DNA from: an uncultured Bacteroidales bacterium
GTDB taxonomy: Bacteria > Bacteroidota > Bacteroidia > Bacteroidales > UBA932
Assembly (NCBI GenBank): GCA_946055165.1
Contig: CAMGFA010000010.1
Coordinates: 1-48,211, forward strand
Direction: 5' to 3'
DNA length: 48,211 bases
Shown: piece by piece, positions 19,953-28,177 of the stretch
How the letters are laid out: each line of letters starts with the position of its first letter
Numbering within the stretch: position 1 is the stretch's first letter
Made by a program: the position numbers and the translations under genes
The notes under the pieces: generated by a model
Seen by the model: the letters and a program-made list of their open reading frames with translations, nothing else
What the model was told of the DNA's origin: nothing
Databases searched by the model: none

Positions 19953-20634
19953 CATTCTCCTTCTGGAGACCTCCGCATCCCTTTGCTCAGTGGCTTTGGC
20001 AAGGGACGGCAAAACAATAGCAAGCAGGGAAAGCTCAGAGCCCAGGGCCCACGCTAGCCTCACGGCACCTTTTGTGAAAGAAGTTCTGGCCGATGCCGGC
20101 ATCGGCCTGCAGGACTGCAGCGCCGTGTGCCTGAGCAGCGGACCGGGTTCCTACACAGGTCTTCGTGTGGGATGCTCCACCGCAAAGGGCCTCTGCTTCG
20201 GGGCCGGCCTGCCGCTTATGAGCCTCTGCACCCTTGACATTCTGGCCCATACCGCCCTTCAGCAGGAACAGCATTTCGACTATATAGTCCCTATGCTCGA
20301 TGCCCGCAGGATGGAAGTCTATACGGCTGTTTACGATGGTTCCGGCAAGCGTCTGAGTGAAATCGAAGCCAAGGTGATAGATGCCGGAAGCTATGCCGAA
20401 CTGCCCGGAAAGGGCACTGTGCTCTTCATCGGCGACGGCGCCCTCAAATGCAGGGAAGTGCTGCAGCATCCGAATGCCACATTTATGGAATGCCAGCCTC
20501 TGGCCCGCAATATGGCACAGCCCGCCCTGGAACTGTACCGCAGCGGCAAGTTCGAAGACATAGCATACTTCGAACCTTTCTATCTCAAGGATTTCATTGC
20601 AACAGTTTCCAAAAAGAACGTTCTGGGCCTTTAA
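19930..20634 (+). CDS. tsaB: tRNA threonylcarbamoyladenosine biosynthesis protein TsaB
   Basis: An ASKHA-fold partner of TsaD in making t6A37 on ANN-decoding tRNAs. The N terminus, DILLLETSASLCSVAL, and SSGPGSYTGLRVG (about residues 68-80) are diagnostic. The product from the ATG at 19930 is 234 residues, the expected length; two in-frame GTG codons at 19924 and 19927 are possible earlier starts. It converges on the beta-helix gene with overlapping stop codons. Confidence 0.95.
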   Translation: MEQQKCVDILLLETSASLCSVALARDGKTIASRESSEPRAHASLTAPFVKEVLADAGIGLQDCSAVCLSSGPGSYTGLRVGCSTAKGLCFGAGLPLMSLCTLDILAHTALQQEQHFDYIVPMLDARRMEVYTAVYDGSGKRLSEIEAKVIDAGSYAELPGKGTVLFIGDGALKCREVLQHPNATFMECQPLARNMAQPALELYRSGKFEDIAYFEPFYLKDFIATVSKKNVLGL

Positions 20635-23600
20635 GGCAGCGGAGTCAGCACATTGGTCTTGATGCTTTCCTTGGCCGGATTGGAAGTGTCGTTCTTTTTA
20701 TTATCGAAAGTGAAAGTACGCTCTTCGTCAGTGGAAGTGTCCAGAAGATTGTATCTGGTAATAGCCGCCTGGCCGTCAACCGTCTTGCTGCCGGGGCCTT
20801 CAGCTTTGCCGTAATAACTCCATGCCCAGTTGGACTCGACCAGAGTCCAGGTGCCCGGACGCAAGTTGATTTCCTTGGTGATTTCAGCTTCGTCCACCCC
20901 GGTATTGTTAAGTATAACCATCTGCATATAAGGCTTTTCTTTGTGGCCGTCGTTCACATCCATATGATAGAAATTGATGATGGCCGTTTCGCCTGCAAGA
21001 AGACCCTTCTTGACAATCTTCACCGGAGCAAAGCAGTAGCCCAGAGTGGCACAGATATACTCGGTATAGGTTCCGGCCGGGATCTTGGTTGTAGCCAAAT
21101 CGGCATCCAAATCATTGAGCAGCACACGATAACGGTTCTGGTTATGAACTTCCGGAGCAGAAGATGGGCGCATGTTGTAATTGGTATCGCCCTTGATATA
21201 GTCCTGGGCCCAGAACTGGTTGGCAGCAGGCACGTCGAAACCCACTACGGTCATTTTGGTAGGGTCCGGAAGATTGATCTGGGAGTCCTTGGCATTGGTG
21301 AAGATGTCGTCGGCGCCGAAGTCGGCGAGGTTACTGTAGATGCCGAATTTGCCTTCCGAAGTATCGAAAGCTACTTTTCCCCAAGTCGCATAGAGGCCTC
21401 CGCCTATGCCGCTCAAATCAGTATTTACATTATCATCCGTTCCATCGAAGATGCAATGGTTCACATGGTACATGGTGGCAGGGGAGGAGTTGCCCTCCCT
21501 TTTGATAGCACGGTTGTATCGGATGAGCCCGTTCTTGTAGTTAAGATTGGCATTATAGACAAGCACTCCGCCGCCCAGGTAGGCAGTGTTGTTCTGGACA
21601 TTCGTGTTAATCAGGTCCATTGTGTATATAGCCCAGCCGTTGAGATATACTCCACCGCCGTTGGCAGCGGTATTGTCGTTGATCTCTCCTCCGGTCAGCT
21701 TGAAGCTGCAGCCAGAGCGACTGCCTGTGTAGATGCAGACTCCTCCACCGAAGCCTCCGGAAGTGTTGCCTGAGATGCTGCCTCCGGAGAAAGAGAAACT
21801 TCTGTTATCTGCTCCGCTATCTTCGCTGGCTCCCTTGTTGTTAGCGTAATAAATACCTCCTCCGTGGAGCCTGCTTCTGTTCCCGTTAATCTCTCCGTTG
21901 CTCATGTTGAAATTGGAACCCATGGCACATACTCCTCCTCCGAATTCCATTTCGACTATGTTCTGGTCGATTTGACCATTGTTGAAATTAAGTGTGGAAT
22001 TGTCCAGATAGATTCCTCCACCTCTCCATGTAGCCGTGTTCTTCTTGATTTGCCCATTGTTCATAGTCATCGTGGAATTGATGATATGGACTCCTCCTCC
22101 GTACATTCCGCTCTTGTTGTTATAAATGTTACCGTTTTCCATAGTCATCGTGGAGTTGGTGACATAGACGGCTCCATTTCCATTTGTCGCAGTATTGTTA
22201 GATATCTCGGCATTTTGAAGGGTGAATGTACTGTTGTTTACGAAGATGGCACTTCCGCTGTTGCTCGCCGTATTATTGATGAATTTACAGCTTCCATCTG
22301 CAGCAGAGGATACTTTTCCTTTCCAGGAGTATATGGCTCCTCCGTTCGGAGCACTATTCCCATCGAATAATCCGGAATTGAGGTTAAGGGAGAGGTCGTA
22401 TTTGCTGGAACCGAGGTCTATTTTCAGGGCTCCGGCTTCGTCTCTGGCCGTATTGTTTAAAAACGTGGCTCCGTTAATGTTTACATAGAACTTCGTAGAG
22501 TTCGGAAGGGAGCCTTCGTCGTTGATACGGATGGCCAGTCCGCCTCCATGGTGTGCAGAATTGCCTTGGAAATAGACTTCTTTTCCGATGTCGTAACTGA
22601 AGGATTCTCCGGATTGTGGAGTATCGGTACTGTTGTAGTTATGGATATATACAGCTCCACCAAAACTTACCCTGCTGTCTTCGTTAGGATAGGTGCAGGA
22701 GTTGCCTATGAATTTGGTCGTTTCTCCTATGAATCTGGCACGCCCTTCTATCAGAAGTGCTCCGGCGTTGCCTTCCGTGACTTTGAGATTCTGGAAGGTG
22801 CAGCCGTTGAGAACCATTTCGCAAGGCTCCGTACTTCGCCCGAGGGCGTTCCAATAGACTCCTCCCCCGCTTGCTCCCGAAGTGCAGTCGTGGATGTTCA
22901 CACCCGTCATATGCAGATTGCCCACCCAGTCTCCCCTGAAGCGGATGAGGCCACCGTTGCCGTCGGTGCGGTTGCCTTCGTTGCCTTCGCTGCCTTCGCT
23001 GCCGTTGTTGCCGTCGTTGCTGTTGCTGCCTTGAGAAACATGGTGAATATTCACATTGTTCATTGTGATGGTGCACTTCTCACGGGTATTGTTCTCCTTG
23101 TTCTGGGAAGTAAGGTAGCAATACATCACTGCTCCTACACCACCTGGCATTTCAATATTGCGGATTTCGGAATTTATAATCTTTGTATATCCCTGTTCAT
23201 AGAATCCGTTGGAACCAGATACCCAAGGGTGTATCTTTAATACTGAGCATTCGCCGGCATTGGAATTGGTATCATCGAATTTGACGTGCTCTATTATCAC
23301 ATCTTTGAGCTCAAGATTTCCCGTGGACTCTATAAAGCCGTATTTTGTCACAAGGCCCCGGTGATTGTTATTCCCGCCAAAGACAATTTTTCCTTTTCCG
23401 TCGTTGTCCGGGTCACCGTCGATAATCAGGGTGCAACCTTCCCACACGGAGAACAGAACCATGAATGGATCTGCGCCCAAACCATCATTAGGATTGTCCA
23501 GATCGTCCCAGAAATTGATGACATTATCTGTTCCGTTTTCTATGATCAGAGTGGTAGGTTTATTGCTTGTGGTAGATACTCCTACAAACACAGAATGCCT

Positions 23601-23843
23601 AAGACACACATCTCCGGTAAGGACCACTTTTCTAACCCCGTCAGAGTTAGTATTCACCCCGGCCAGCACTGTGTTCACATGGCGCAGGGTTGTTCCGTAA
23701 TCGTCCTGGATGAGGTAATTATATGTCCAGTCCCCGGATGAAGGCATATAATCGTAATTCTGGAAATTCTGTCTCCAGTCATTGGCATGGGCTGTGCATG
23801 CAAGAAAGCACAGAAGTATAGAAGCAATCCGTTTGATTCTCAT
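20631..23843 (-). CDS. Exported right-handed beta-helix (Pmp-like) adhesin, last gene of pilus locus A
   Basis: A 1070-residue protein with a Sec signal peptide (MRIKRIASILLCFLACTAHA). From about residue 90 to 820 it is built of parallel beta-helix coils with repeated NNTA, GGGVY/I and MxNGxI blocks, like polymorphic membrane proteins and other passenger adhesins. A Gly/Asn/Ser/Glu-rich loop (about residues 270-300) is encoded by short in-frame repeats. The C-terminal 150 residues (INLRPGTWTLVES, DNKKND) look like a prealbumin-type beta-sandwich. There is no autotransporter barrel and no clear T9SS C-terminal domain. It lies downstream of the two locus A fimbrillins, at the end of that array, so a tip or surface adhesin role is inferred. 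It begins 4 bases after the stop of the 497-residue-frame fimbrillin. Confidence 0.8.
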   Translation of the reverse strand: MRIKRIASILLCFLACTAHANDWRQNFQNYDYMPSSGDWTYNYLIQDDYGTTLRHVNTVLAGVNTNSDGVRKVVLTGDVCLRHSVFVGVSTTSNKPTTLIIENGTDNVINFWDDLDNPNDGLGADPFMVLFSVWEGCTLIIDGDPDNDGKGKIVFGGNNNHRGLVTKYGFIESTGNLELKDVIIEHVKFDDTNSNAGECSVLKIHPWVSGSNGFYEQGYTKIINSEIRNIEMPGGVGAVMYCYLTSQNKENNTREKCTITMNNVNIHHVSQGSNSNDGNNGSEGSEGNEGNRTDGNGGLIRFRGDWVGNLHMTGVNIHDCTSGASGGGVYWNALGRSTEPCEMVLNGCTFQNLKVTEGNAGALLIEGRARFIGETTKFIGNSCTYPNEDSRVSFGGAVYIHNYNSTDTPQSGESFSYDIGKEVYFQGNSAHHGGGLAIRINDEGSLPNSTKFYVNINGATFLNNTARDEAGALKIDLGSSKYDLSLNLNSGLFDGNSAPNGGAIYSWKGKVSSAADGSCKFINNTASNSGSAIFVNNSTFTLQNAEISNNTATNGNGAVYVTNSTMTMENGNIYNNKSGMYGGGVHIINSTMTMNNGQIKKNTATWRGGGIYLDNSTLNFNNGQIDQNIVEMEFGGGVCAMGSNFNMSNGEINGNRSRLHGGGIYYANNKGASEDSGADNRSFSFSGGSISGNTSGGFGGGVCIYTGSRSGCSFKLTGGEINDNTAANGGGVYLNGWAIYTMDLINTNVQNNTAYLGGGVLVYNANLNYKNGLIRYNRAIKREGNSSPATMYHVNHCIFDGTDDNVNTDLSGIGGGLYATWGKVAFDTSEGKFGIYSNLADFGADDIFTNAKDSQINLPDPTKMTVVGFDVPAANQFWAQDYIKGDTNYNMRPSSAPEVHNQNRYRVLLNDLDADLATTKIPAGTYTEYICATLGYCFAPVKIVKKGLLAGETAIINFYHMDVNDGHKEKPYMQMVILNNTGVDEAEITKEINLRPGTWTLVESNWAWSYYGKAEGPGSKTVDGQAAITRYNLLDTSTDEERTFTFDNKKNDTSNPAKESIKTNVLTPLP
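22952..23030 (-). repeat. In-frame short repeats encoding a Gly/Asn/Ser/Glu loop
   Basis: Imperfect 9-bp units of the kind TTGCCTTCG and CTGCCTTCG (plus strand) are tandemly repeated in the beta-helix gene. Units are multiples of three, so copy-number change would alter loop length without a frameshift. Confidence 0.65.
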
Positions 23844-23847
23844 AAGC

Positions 23848-25260
23848 TTATGGGGTAGAGATAGGCCATTTCCATTCCGAAGGGCGGTTTGGCCAGATAT
23901 TGTAGCACGATGCGTGGATAATCTGGGTCATAACGCTGAGGTAAAGGGTTTGGCCGTCGTGGTCTTTTGTAGTAAGGGTATATTTGTCGAAAGGTGCAGG
24001 AACGGTTTCGCCGCCCAATGCAACATTCTTGTAGTAATAGAAGCCGTCGGAACGCTGCTCCCAGGCAGGGTTCCAGCCCTCGAACTCGCCGTCTTCCGGC
24101 AGCCATGGGGCTATGATTATGCCGTGGCTGTTCACCCAGTTGCCCACCAGAGCCATACGGATATAGCCGGGTCCGAAGCCGGTATTGGTAATTCTGATAT
24201 TGCTCTTCACATTGCTGGCAACATCATCATCCACTTTGATGTCGATTTCGTCAGGAATACCTATCCTGAAAGTATAGATGTGGTCCGGATCGAGTTTCGA
24301 GCCCGAAAGAATGCTGTTCAGGGACTTTTTGAGCACATAAGGGCGGCCCTTGATGGTGAAACCGATTTCCAGTTGGGCATCGTCGGTGCTAAACTCCTGC
24401 GGAATGAGGACGAAGGTGTGCTGGGAGCCGCCGATATTGTCGTCCATATTCATGGGCTGGTTGAAGCTTTGGCTGTAGGAAACCTTTTCCGAATGGGCGC
24501 TCCAATCGAAGTTCAGGGCTGCCAGCTCCCCGTTTACCGTGCAAGTGGCCTTGCTGTAGAGATTTGAAAAGCCGATGCTTTTGAGGGTGATGCCATAAGG
24601 CATACTGCCCACCACAAAACGCACAGCCGACAGGGCGTGATGCAATTTCACAGGCACCTCTTTTCCTTCCGCATTGCGTTTGAAGGTCATTCCGAGCAGG
24701 ATGTCGGCCTGCACCTCGGCATCGCGGCCATCGTACTCCCCGCTGCCCTTTGCCACAGTGTAGTCGAAACTGCAGGAGAGTTCTCCGCCAGCAGACATTG
24801 CAATATCGGGGCTGAATCCAAGTTCTGAGGCACTCGAACTGCAGGCAAGGAAGGACAAACTCCTGTCTTTTGGCCAATAATGTCCTGTGGCCCAATACTT
24901 TCCTTCCGGGTCCAAATCGTGGCCGGAAATGTAGTCGCTGCCATCGTCCGTGAGTTTGGCCCAGAGCCACAGCTCCTGCAGAGGATTGAGCAAGGTGTCC
25001 ACAACGGCTGCGCGGGTGGGGACGGAACGGCTGATGCTCACCGGAATGATCTCCGAATTCGGGAGCTCGATTTCGAAAGAAGTATTCTCAAAGGAATCGC
25101 CGGACTTGCAGATTATACTGCCGCCCTCCTCCACCTGCAAGGTAATCAGCTCAGGTGCAGGGACTTCACTTCCCAATTCGCTCACGCAGCCCGCCAAAGA
25201 AAATATGACAGGAAGCGCAGCGGCCAGGGCCTTGAACGGCAATATCTTGTATTTATTCAT
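23848..25260 (-). CDS. Fimbrillin-family lipoprotein (locus A, second subunit)
   Basis: From the Met at 25260 the product is 470 residues with a lipoprotein signal peptide (MNKYKILPFKALAAALPVIF, lipobox SLAGC). Alternative starts at 25269 and 25341 add charged, signal-like-disrupting residues. The middle, with FKRNAEGKEVPVKLHHALSAV then RFVVGSM, matches the conserved second beta-domain core of fimbrillin (Mfa-like) proteins: a His-Ala-Leu-Ser block followed by a strand. The C-terminal section is longer than in simple stalk subunits (WPNRPSEWKWP). The order after the main fimbrillin and before the beta-helix gene suggests a minor or anchor/tip subunit. It is separated from the main fimbrillin by a 101-bp spacer with a GC-rich hairpin. 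Confidence 0.8.
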   Translation of the reverse strand: MNKYKILPFKALAAALPVIFSLAGCVSELGSEVPAPELITLQVEEGGSIICKSGDSFENTSFEIELPNSEIIPVSISRSVPTRAAVVDTLLNPLQELWLWAKLTDDGSDYISGHDLDPEGKYWATGHYWPKDRSLSFLACSSSASELGFSPDIAMSAGGELSCSFDYTVAKGSGEYDGRDAEVQADILLGMTFKRNAEGKEVPVKLHHALSAVRFVVGSMPYGITLKSIGFSNLYSKATCTVNGELAALNFDWSAHSEKVSYSQSFNQPMNMDDNIGGSQHTFVLIPQEFSTDDAQLEIGFTIKGRPYVLKKSLNSILSGSKLDPDHIYTFRIGIPDEIDIKVDDDVASNVKSNIRITNTGFGPGYIRMALVGNWVNSHGIIIAPWLPEDGEFEGWNPAWEQRSDGFYYYKNVALGGETVPAPFDKYTLTTKDHDGQTLYLSVMTQIIHASCYNIWPNRPSEWKWPISTP

Positions 25261-25275
25261 TCTTTTCATTTGCCA

Positions 25276-25303
25276 CCGGAAGGGCACATTCAAGCCCCTC
25301 CGG
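25276..25303 (-). promoter_or_regulatory. GC-rich intercistronic hairpin after the first fimbrillin of locus A
   Basis: CCGGAAGGGC (25276-25285) and GCCCCTCCGG (25294-25303) form a 10-bp stem with one G-U pair on the RNA and an 8-nt loop. No T run follows, so mRNA stabilisation or attenuation is more likely than full termination. Confidence 0.55.
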
Positions 25304-25361
25304 CGAATAAAGTTTGCTAAGCGTGCTAAGTAACTAAGCAATTAAGTAAACTTAGGCTGAA

Positions 25362-26576
25362 TTACTCAACATTTACCTCAGTGTTACCTGCATCTACGAA
25401 GTCATCGACGGTAACGGTAAGAGTGATAGGGGTAAGAACATCATCTCCAGTACTTGGATCACTTCCTCCCATACCATAAGAAGTAAAGTTGAAGGTGTAA
25501 ACATAGCGGAGACCGCCTTTCCACTCAGTGCTTGCAGGGAATGGAACAGCTATAGACTTTGATTTCCAAACACCTGAACCTGGTGTTGTTTCTTTTCCCC
25601 AAAGAACGACATCGGTTGTTTTGTTAACTTCTGTACCTGCTACATTGTAAATTAGCGCATCGATAATAAAGTATGCATCTTCGGAATCAACCGCTTTACC
25701 AGTGCCATCCCATGCAGCAACATCCTGTGGAAGAAGATACAATGTATTAGGATTATACTCTTTTCCTGCAGGATCAGTAACGGTAAGGTCAGCAGTTCCT
25801 CCGTTTTTAACATCAACACTGATTACATTGCCAGATATGTTTTTCGGAGTAATTGTGTATGAAGCTTTAGAAGCATATGTGTCTTGATTATCCCATATGC
25901 AAACGCCAGTGCGAGGGTCTGAGATAGGAGTCTCTCCATTTTCGTGAGGATCAGAGGTAATTTTGTAGTTGTTTGTAGTTGCCTCACTGACACTGAAATT
26001 ACCTTTGTTATAGACATTTTTAACTTGAATCTTATCAATAACAACATGGATGTTGCTATTGTCATTCTTTGCCTTGAATTCAATCTGAGAAAGGGCGTGA
26101 CGGAAGTTAAGAGTGGCAGCAGGAGTAGGAGTCCCTGTAGGTTTTGTTACGTTTTTAGACACAGCATAAAGGAAATCTTTCTGAGTTTCAGGAGTGGCCT
26201 CGACTGTGTAACCCTCAATTGATAACTTTGGAGTTGCAGGGTCGAAAGTTACAGTTCCGTTTTGGTTCTTCAATGCGAAGAAGTTCACAGCACTTGCAGG
26301 CCAGTAACGGGCAGAGCCACTCTTGTAAGTGGAGGTGCCAGCATCCCAAGTGTAAGTCTCTTTAGCAAAATACAATTTGCTGTCGCTGGATGCCCAAACA
26401 TCAAAATTGTTTGGTTTGCTGTTGTTACAGTAACCGTCGAAGGCCTTGGTGAGGTTCTTGCCGGTTACAGCGCTGAGGGAAATCTCGTTGCCTTTGTTGA
26501 CTTCGAGAGTTTCGGTCTTTGAGCAGGCAGCCAATGCGAGCACTGCCAGAGCTCCTAATACTAAATGTTTTTTCAT
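25362..26576 (-). CDS. Fimbrillin, probable major stalk subunit of locus A
   Basis: A 404-residue lipoprotein precursor (MKKHLVLGALAVLALAAC, lipobox LAAC) of the Mfa-like fimbrillin family. It has the NFRHALSQIEFKAK core shared with the other fimbrillins here, KARYWPAS-type YWPASAVNFFA early, and the C-terminal strand VTVDDFVDAGNTEV. In type V pili such subunits are lipidated, exported, trimmed at an Arg/Lys site by a surface protease and polymerised by strand exchange. The gene is visibly more AT-rich than its neighbours and has an AT-rich leader resembling that of the first fimbrillin in locus B; both suggest high expression. Function is inferred from family and position. Confidence 0.85.
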   Translation of the reverse strand: MKKHLVLGALAVLALAACSKTETLEVNKGNEISLSAVTGKNLTKAFDGYCNNSKPNNFDVWASSDSKLYFAKETYTWDAGTSTYKSGSARYWPASAVNFFALKNQNGTVTFDPATPKLSIEGYTVEATPETQKDFLYAVSKNVTKPTGTPTPAATLNFRHALSQIEFKAKNDNSNIHVVIDKIQVKNVYNKGNFSVSEATTNNYKITSDPHENGETPISDPRTGVCIWDNQDTYASKASYTITPKNISGNVISVDVKNGGTADLTVTDPAGKEYNPNTLYLLPQDVAAWDGTGKAVDSEDAYFIIDALIYNVAGTEVNKTTDVVLWGKETTPGSGVWKSKSIAVPFPASTEWKGGLRYVYTFNFTSYGMGGSDPSTGDDVLTPITLTVTVDDFVDAGNTEVNVE

Positions 26577-26633
26577 AACACTAAAAAAAATAAAAATTAA
26601 TAATTTGTTGTTAATATATTGTTTTTTAATTGT
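26577..26633 (-). promoter_or_regulatory. AT-rich leader of the first fimbrillin, locus A
   Basis: On the minus strand this spacer reads AAAAAACAATATATTAACAA followed by AAATTATTAATTTTTA. It is strongly similar to 40134-40179 upstream of the first fimbrillin of locus B. It probably carries translation-enhancing or mRNA-processing signals. Confidence 0.55.
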
Positions 26634-27596
26634 TTACAAATTAATATCTCCCTTCACCTCCACCCAGTCGTCAACATCCGGCGAGAAGCCCGAACCGTTG
26701 GAAATAGGCTTTGGCAAATCCATTCCGTCTATTTCCAGATACACGTTGTAGGGATCGGGCGCATTGTGCACCTGATCCGTAACGTCGTATTTGTCATCGT
26801 TGAGGCCGTAGCAGTAAATCTTGCCGTCGCTCATCCAGATGTAGAGCACTACGCGGTGCGGCTTGCACACGGCAGGGTTGTCGCCGAAGGTGAGGAACTT
26901 GGCTTCTATGGTGGTATCGTCCAGTTTATTGCATTCGAAAGGGATGGTGGCGTTCTCCGAAAAGTTTTCTTCGCTGTTGAGGTAGATGCCCGATGCCATT
27001 CCGTAGAGCGAGCCGCACATCTGGCCGGCGTACTTGAGGCCGTCGCAGTTCTTGACGTGCAGGGTGTAGTTGCGCACGAGCAGGTGCGGGTAGAGGGTGA
27101 TGACGCGCTCGGGGGCATCGGCCGGAAGCTCCTCGATTTCAACCTCCTGCACGCTGCAGCCCCAAATCAGGTCAGGGGTGCTGACCACGCGCTCGGCGGC
27201 ATCGGCCCGGGGCACGGTGCCGGCTTTGGAAGTCAGGCCCAATGGGGCGAAAAGGTCGGTGGTAGGGGTGAAGATGGAGTGGAGCCCGAAGGAATCGGTG
27301 TTGCCGAAATATACGCGCTCGGTGTCGTTATTATAGCAGATGAGTTTGTATCGGCCGGCAGCAAGGGAAATCCGCCCGCCGGAGATGTTGCTGAAGTCGA
27401 AGCGGCGGGGCTGGCCGCCATTTTCGGGGTAGAAGAAGACGCACATGCCGTCGGGAGAGGCCGTGGGGGCGTCGCGCCAGTCGAACTCCAGGCGCAGCGG
27501 TACCGGATGGGGATGCTCCATGCAGAGTTCCTTGTGGGTGCAGGAGCAGAGGCACAGCATTGCCGTAAAAAGGAGTATGAGGCGCAGTTTCTTCAT
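26634..27596 (-). CDS. DUF5119-type lipoprotein (locus A)
   Basis: From the Met at 27596 the product is 320 residues with a lipoprotein signal (MKKLRLILLFTAMLCLCSC). The longer open frame upstream to 27767 is rejected because it crosses the DUF3575 gene and lacks a signal peptide. It has the family pattern RLEFDWRDAP, FFYPENGGQPRRF and AGRYKLICYNND near the N terminus. It ends GFSPDVDDWVEVKGDINL, a terminal strand shared with other pilus proteins here. DUF5119 proteins accompany DUF3575 proteins in Bacteroidales fimbrial loci; an anchor or assembly role is inferred. It overlaps the DUF3575 stop by 4 bases. Confidence 0.8.
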   Translation of the reverse strand: MKKLRLILLFTAMLCLCSCTHKELCMEHPHPVPLRLEFDWRDAPTASPDGMCVFFYPENGGQPRRFDFSNISGGRISLAAGRYKLICYNNDTERVYFGNTDSFGLHSIFTPTTDLFAPLGLTSKAGTVPRADAAERVVSTPDLIWGCSVQEVEIEELPADAPERVITLYPHLLVRNYTLHVKNCDGLKYAGQMCGSLYGMASGIYLNSEENFSENATIPFECNKLDDTTIEAKFLTFGDNPAVCKPHRVVLYIWMSDGKIYCYGLNDDKYDVTDQVHNAPDPYNVYLEIDGMDLPKPISNGSGFSPDVDDWVEVKGDINL

Positions 27597-28177
27597 CGCT
27601 TTCGTCCTCCTTTTTTGAAATAGCGGTAGTCGATTACCCTCACAAGGGAGATTTCCACTTTGGTGAGGCCGAAATACTGCTGCCTTCTGGTGGCATCCCA
27701 GACGTAGCAGCCGTCTTCGGGATGGTATTCGCGATATTCTCCGCGCATATAGCCCAAGCCGAGGCAAAGGTCTATGTTGTAGTGCTCGGTGAGGGGGATG
27801 CTGTAGCCGTAATCGGCTGCGACAATGAGGCTGTACTTGTCCAGGAGAGTGCCGCCCGGAAGGCCGCCCATCACGCCCTTGCCGCCGAACTCGAAGTCGT
27901 AGGTGAACACCTGGGCATAGGCGCCGATGTGGTGGCCCTGGAGTGGTTTCTGTTCGGAAAGCTTTCCGAACCAGTATTTTACGTTGATGTCGCCGCCGTA
28001 ATCGCGCCAGTATATATGGCGGGAGTCGTTCCTGTACCAGGCATATTTCCAGTTGAAGCCGGCGGAGAGCTGGTTCCCGAGGTAGATGTCGAAGCCTATG
28101 TTAGGCGCAAGGGCGGCATCGTAAAGGAGGTTGCTTCTGAGGTCAAACCAGATGTGGCCGAGTGGTTTTTCCGGCAC
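27593..28177 (-). pseudogene. DUF3575 outer-membrane barrel portion, out of frame with its N-terminal half
   Basis: This frame encodes the C-terminal domain of a DUF3575 protein: the WFDLRSNLLYDAALAPNIG signature, then amphipathic strands and the end LTKVEISLVRVIDYRYF. It has no signal peptide. The 503-residue paralogue at 41226-42737 contains the same domain (VKSNLLYDALTALNLS) after its OmpA-like half. In frame, the domain would begin just after the C9 tract at 28181-28189 as TPPYVPEKPLGHIWF. With one C fewer, 27593-29087 would encode 497 residues. So this is either a phase-variable gene in the off state or a gene broken by a true or sequencing indel. The Met near 28177 is unlikely to be a natural start. 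Confidence 0.85.

Noticed and set aside
26634..27767. Longer start for the locus A DUF5119 gene at 27767
   Set aside because: The extra 57 residues are Arg-rich, overlap the DUF3575 gene and would bury the lipoprotein signal peptide.
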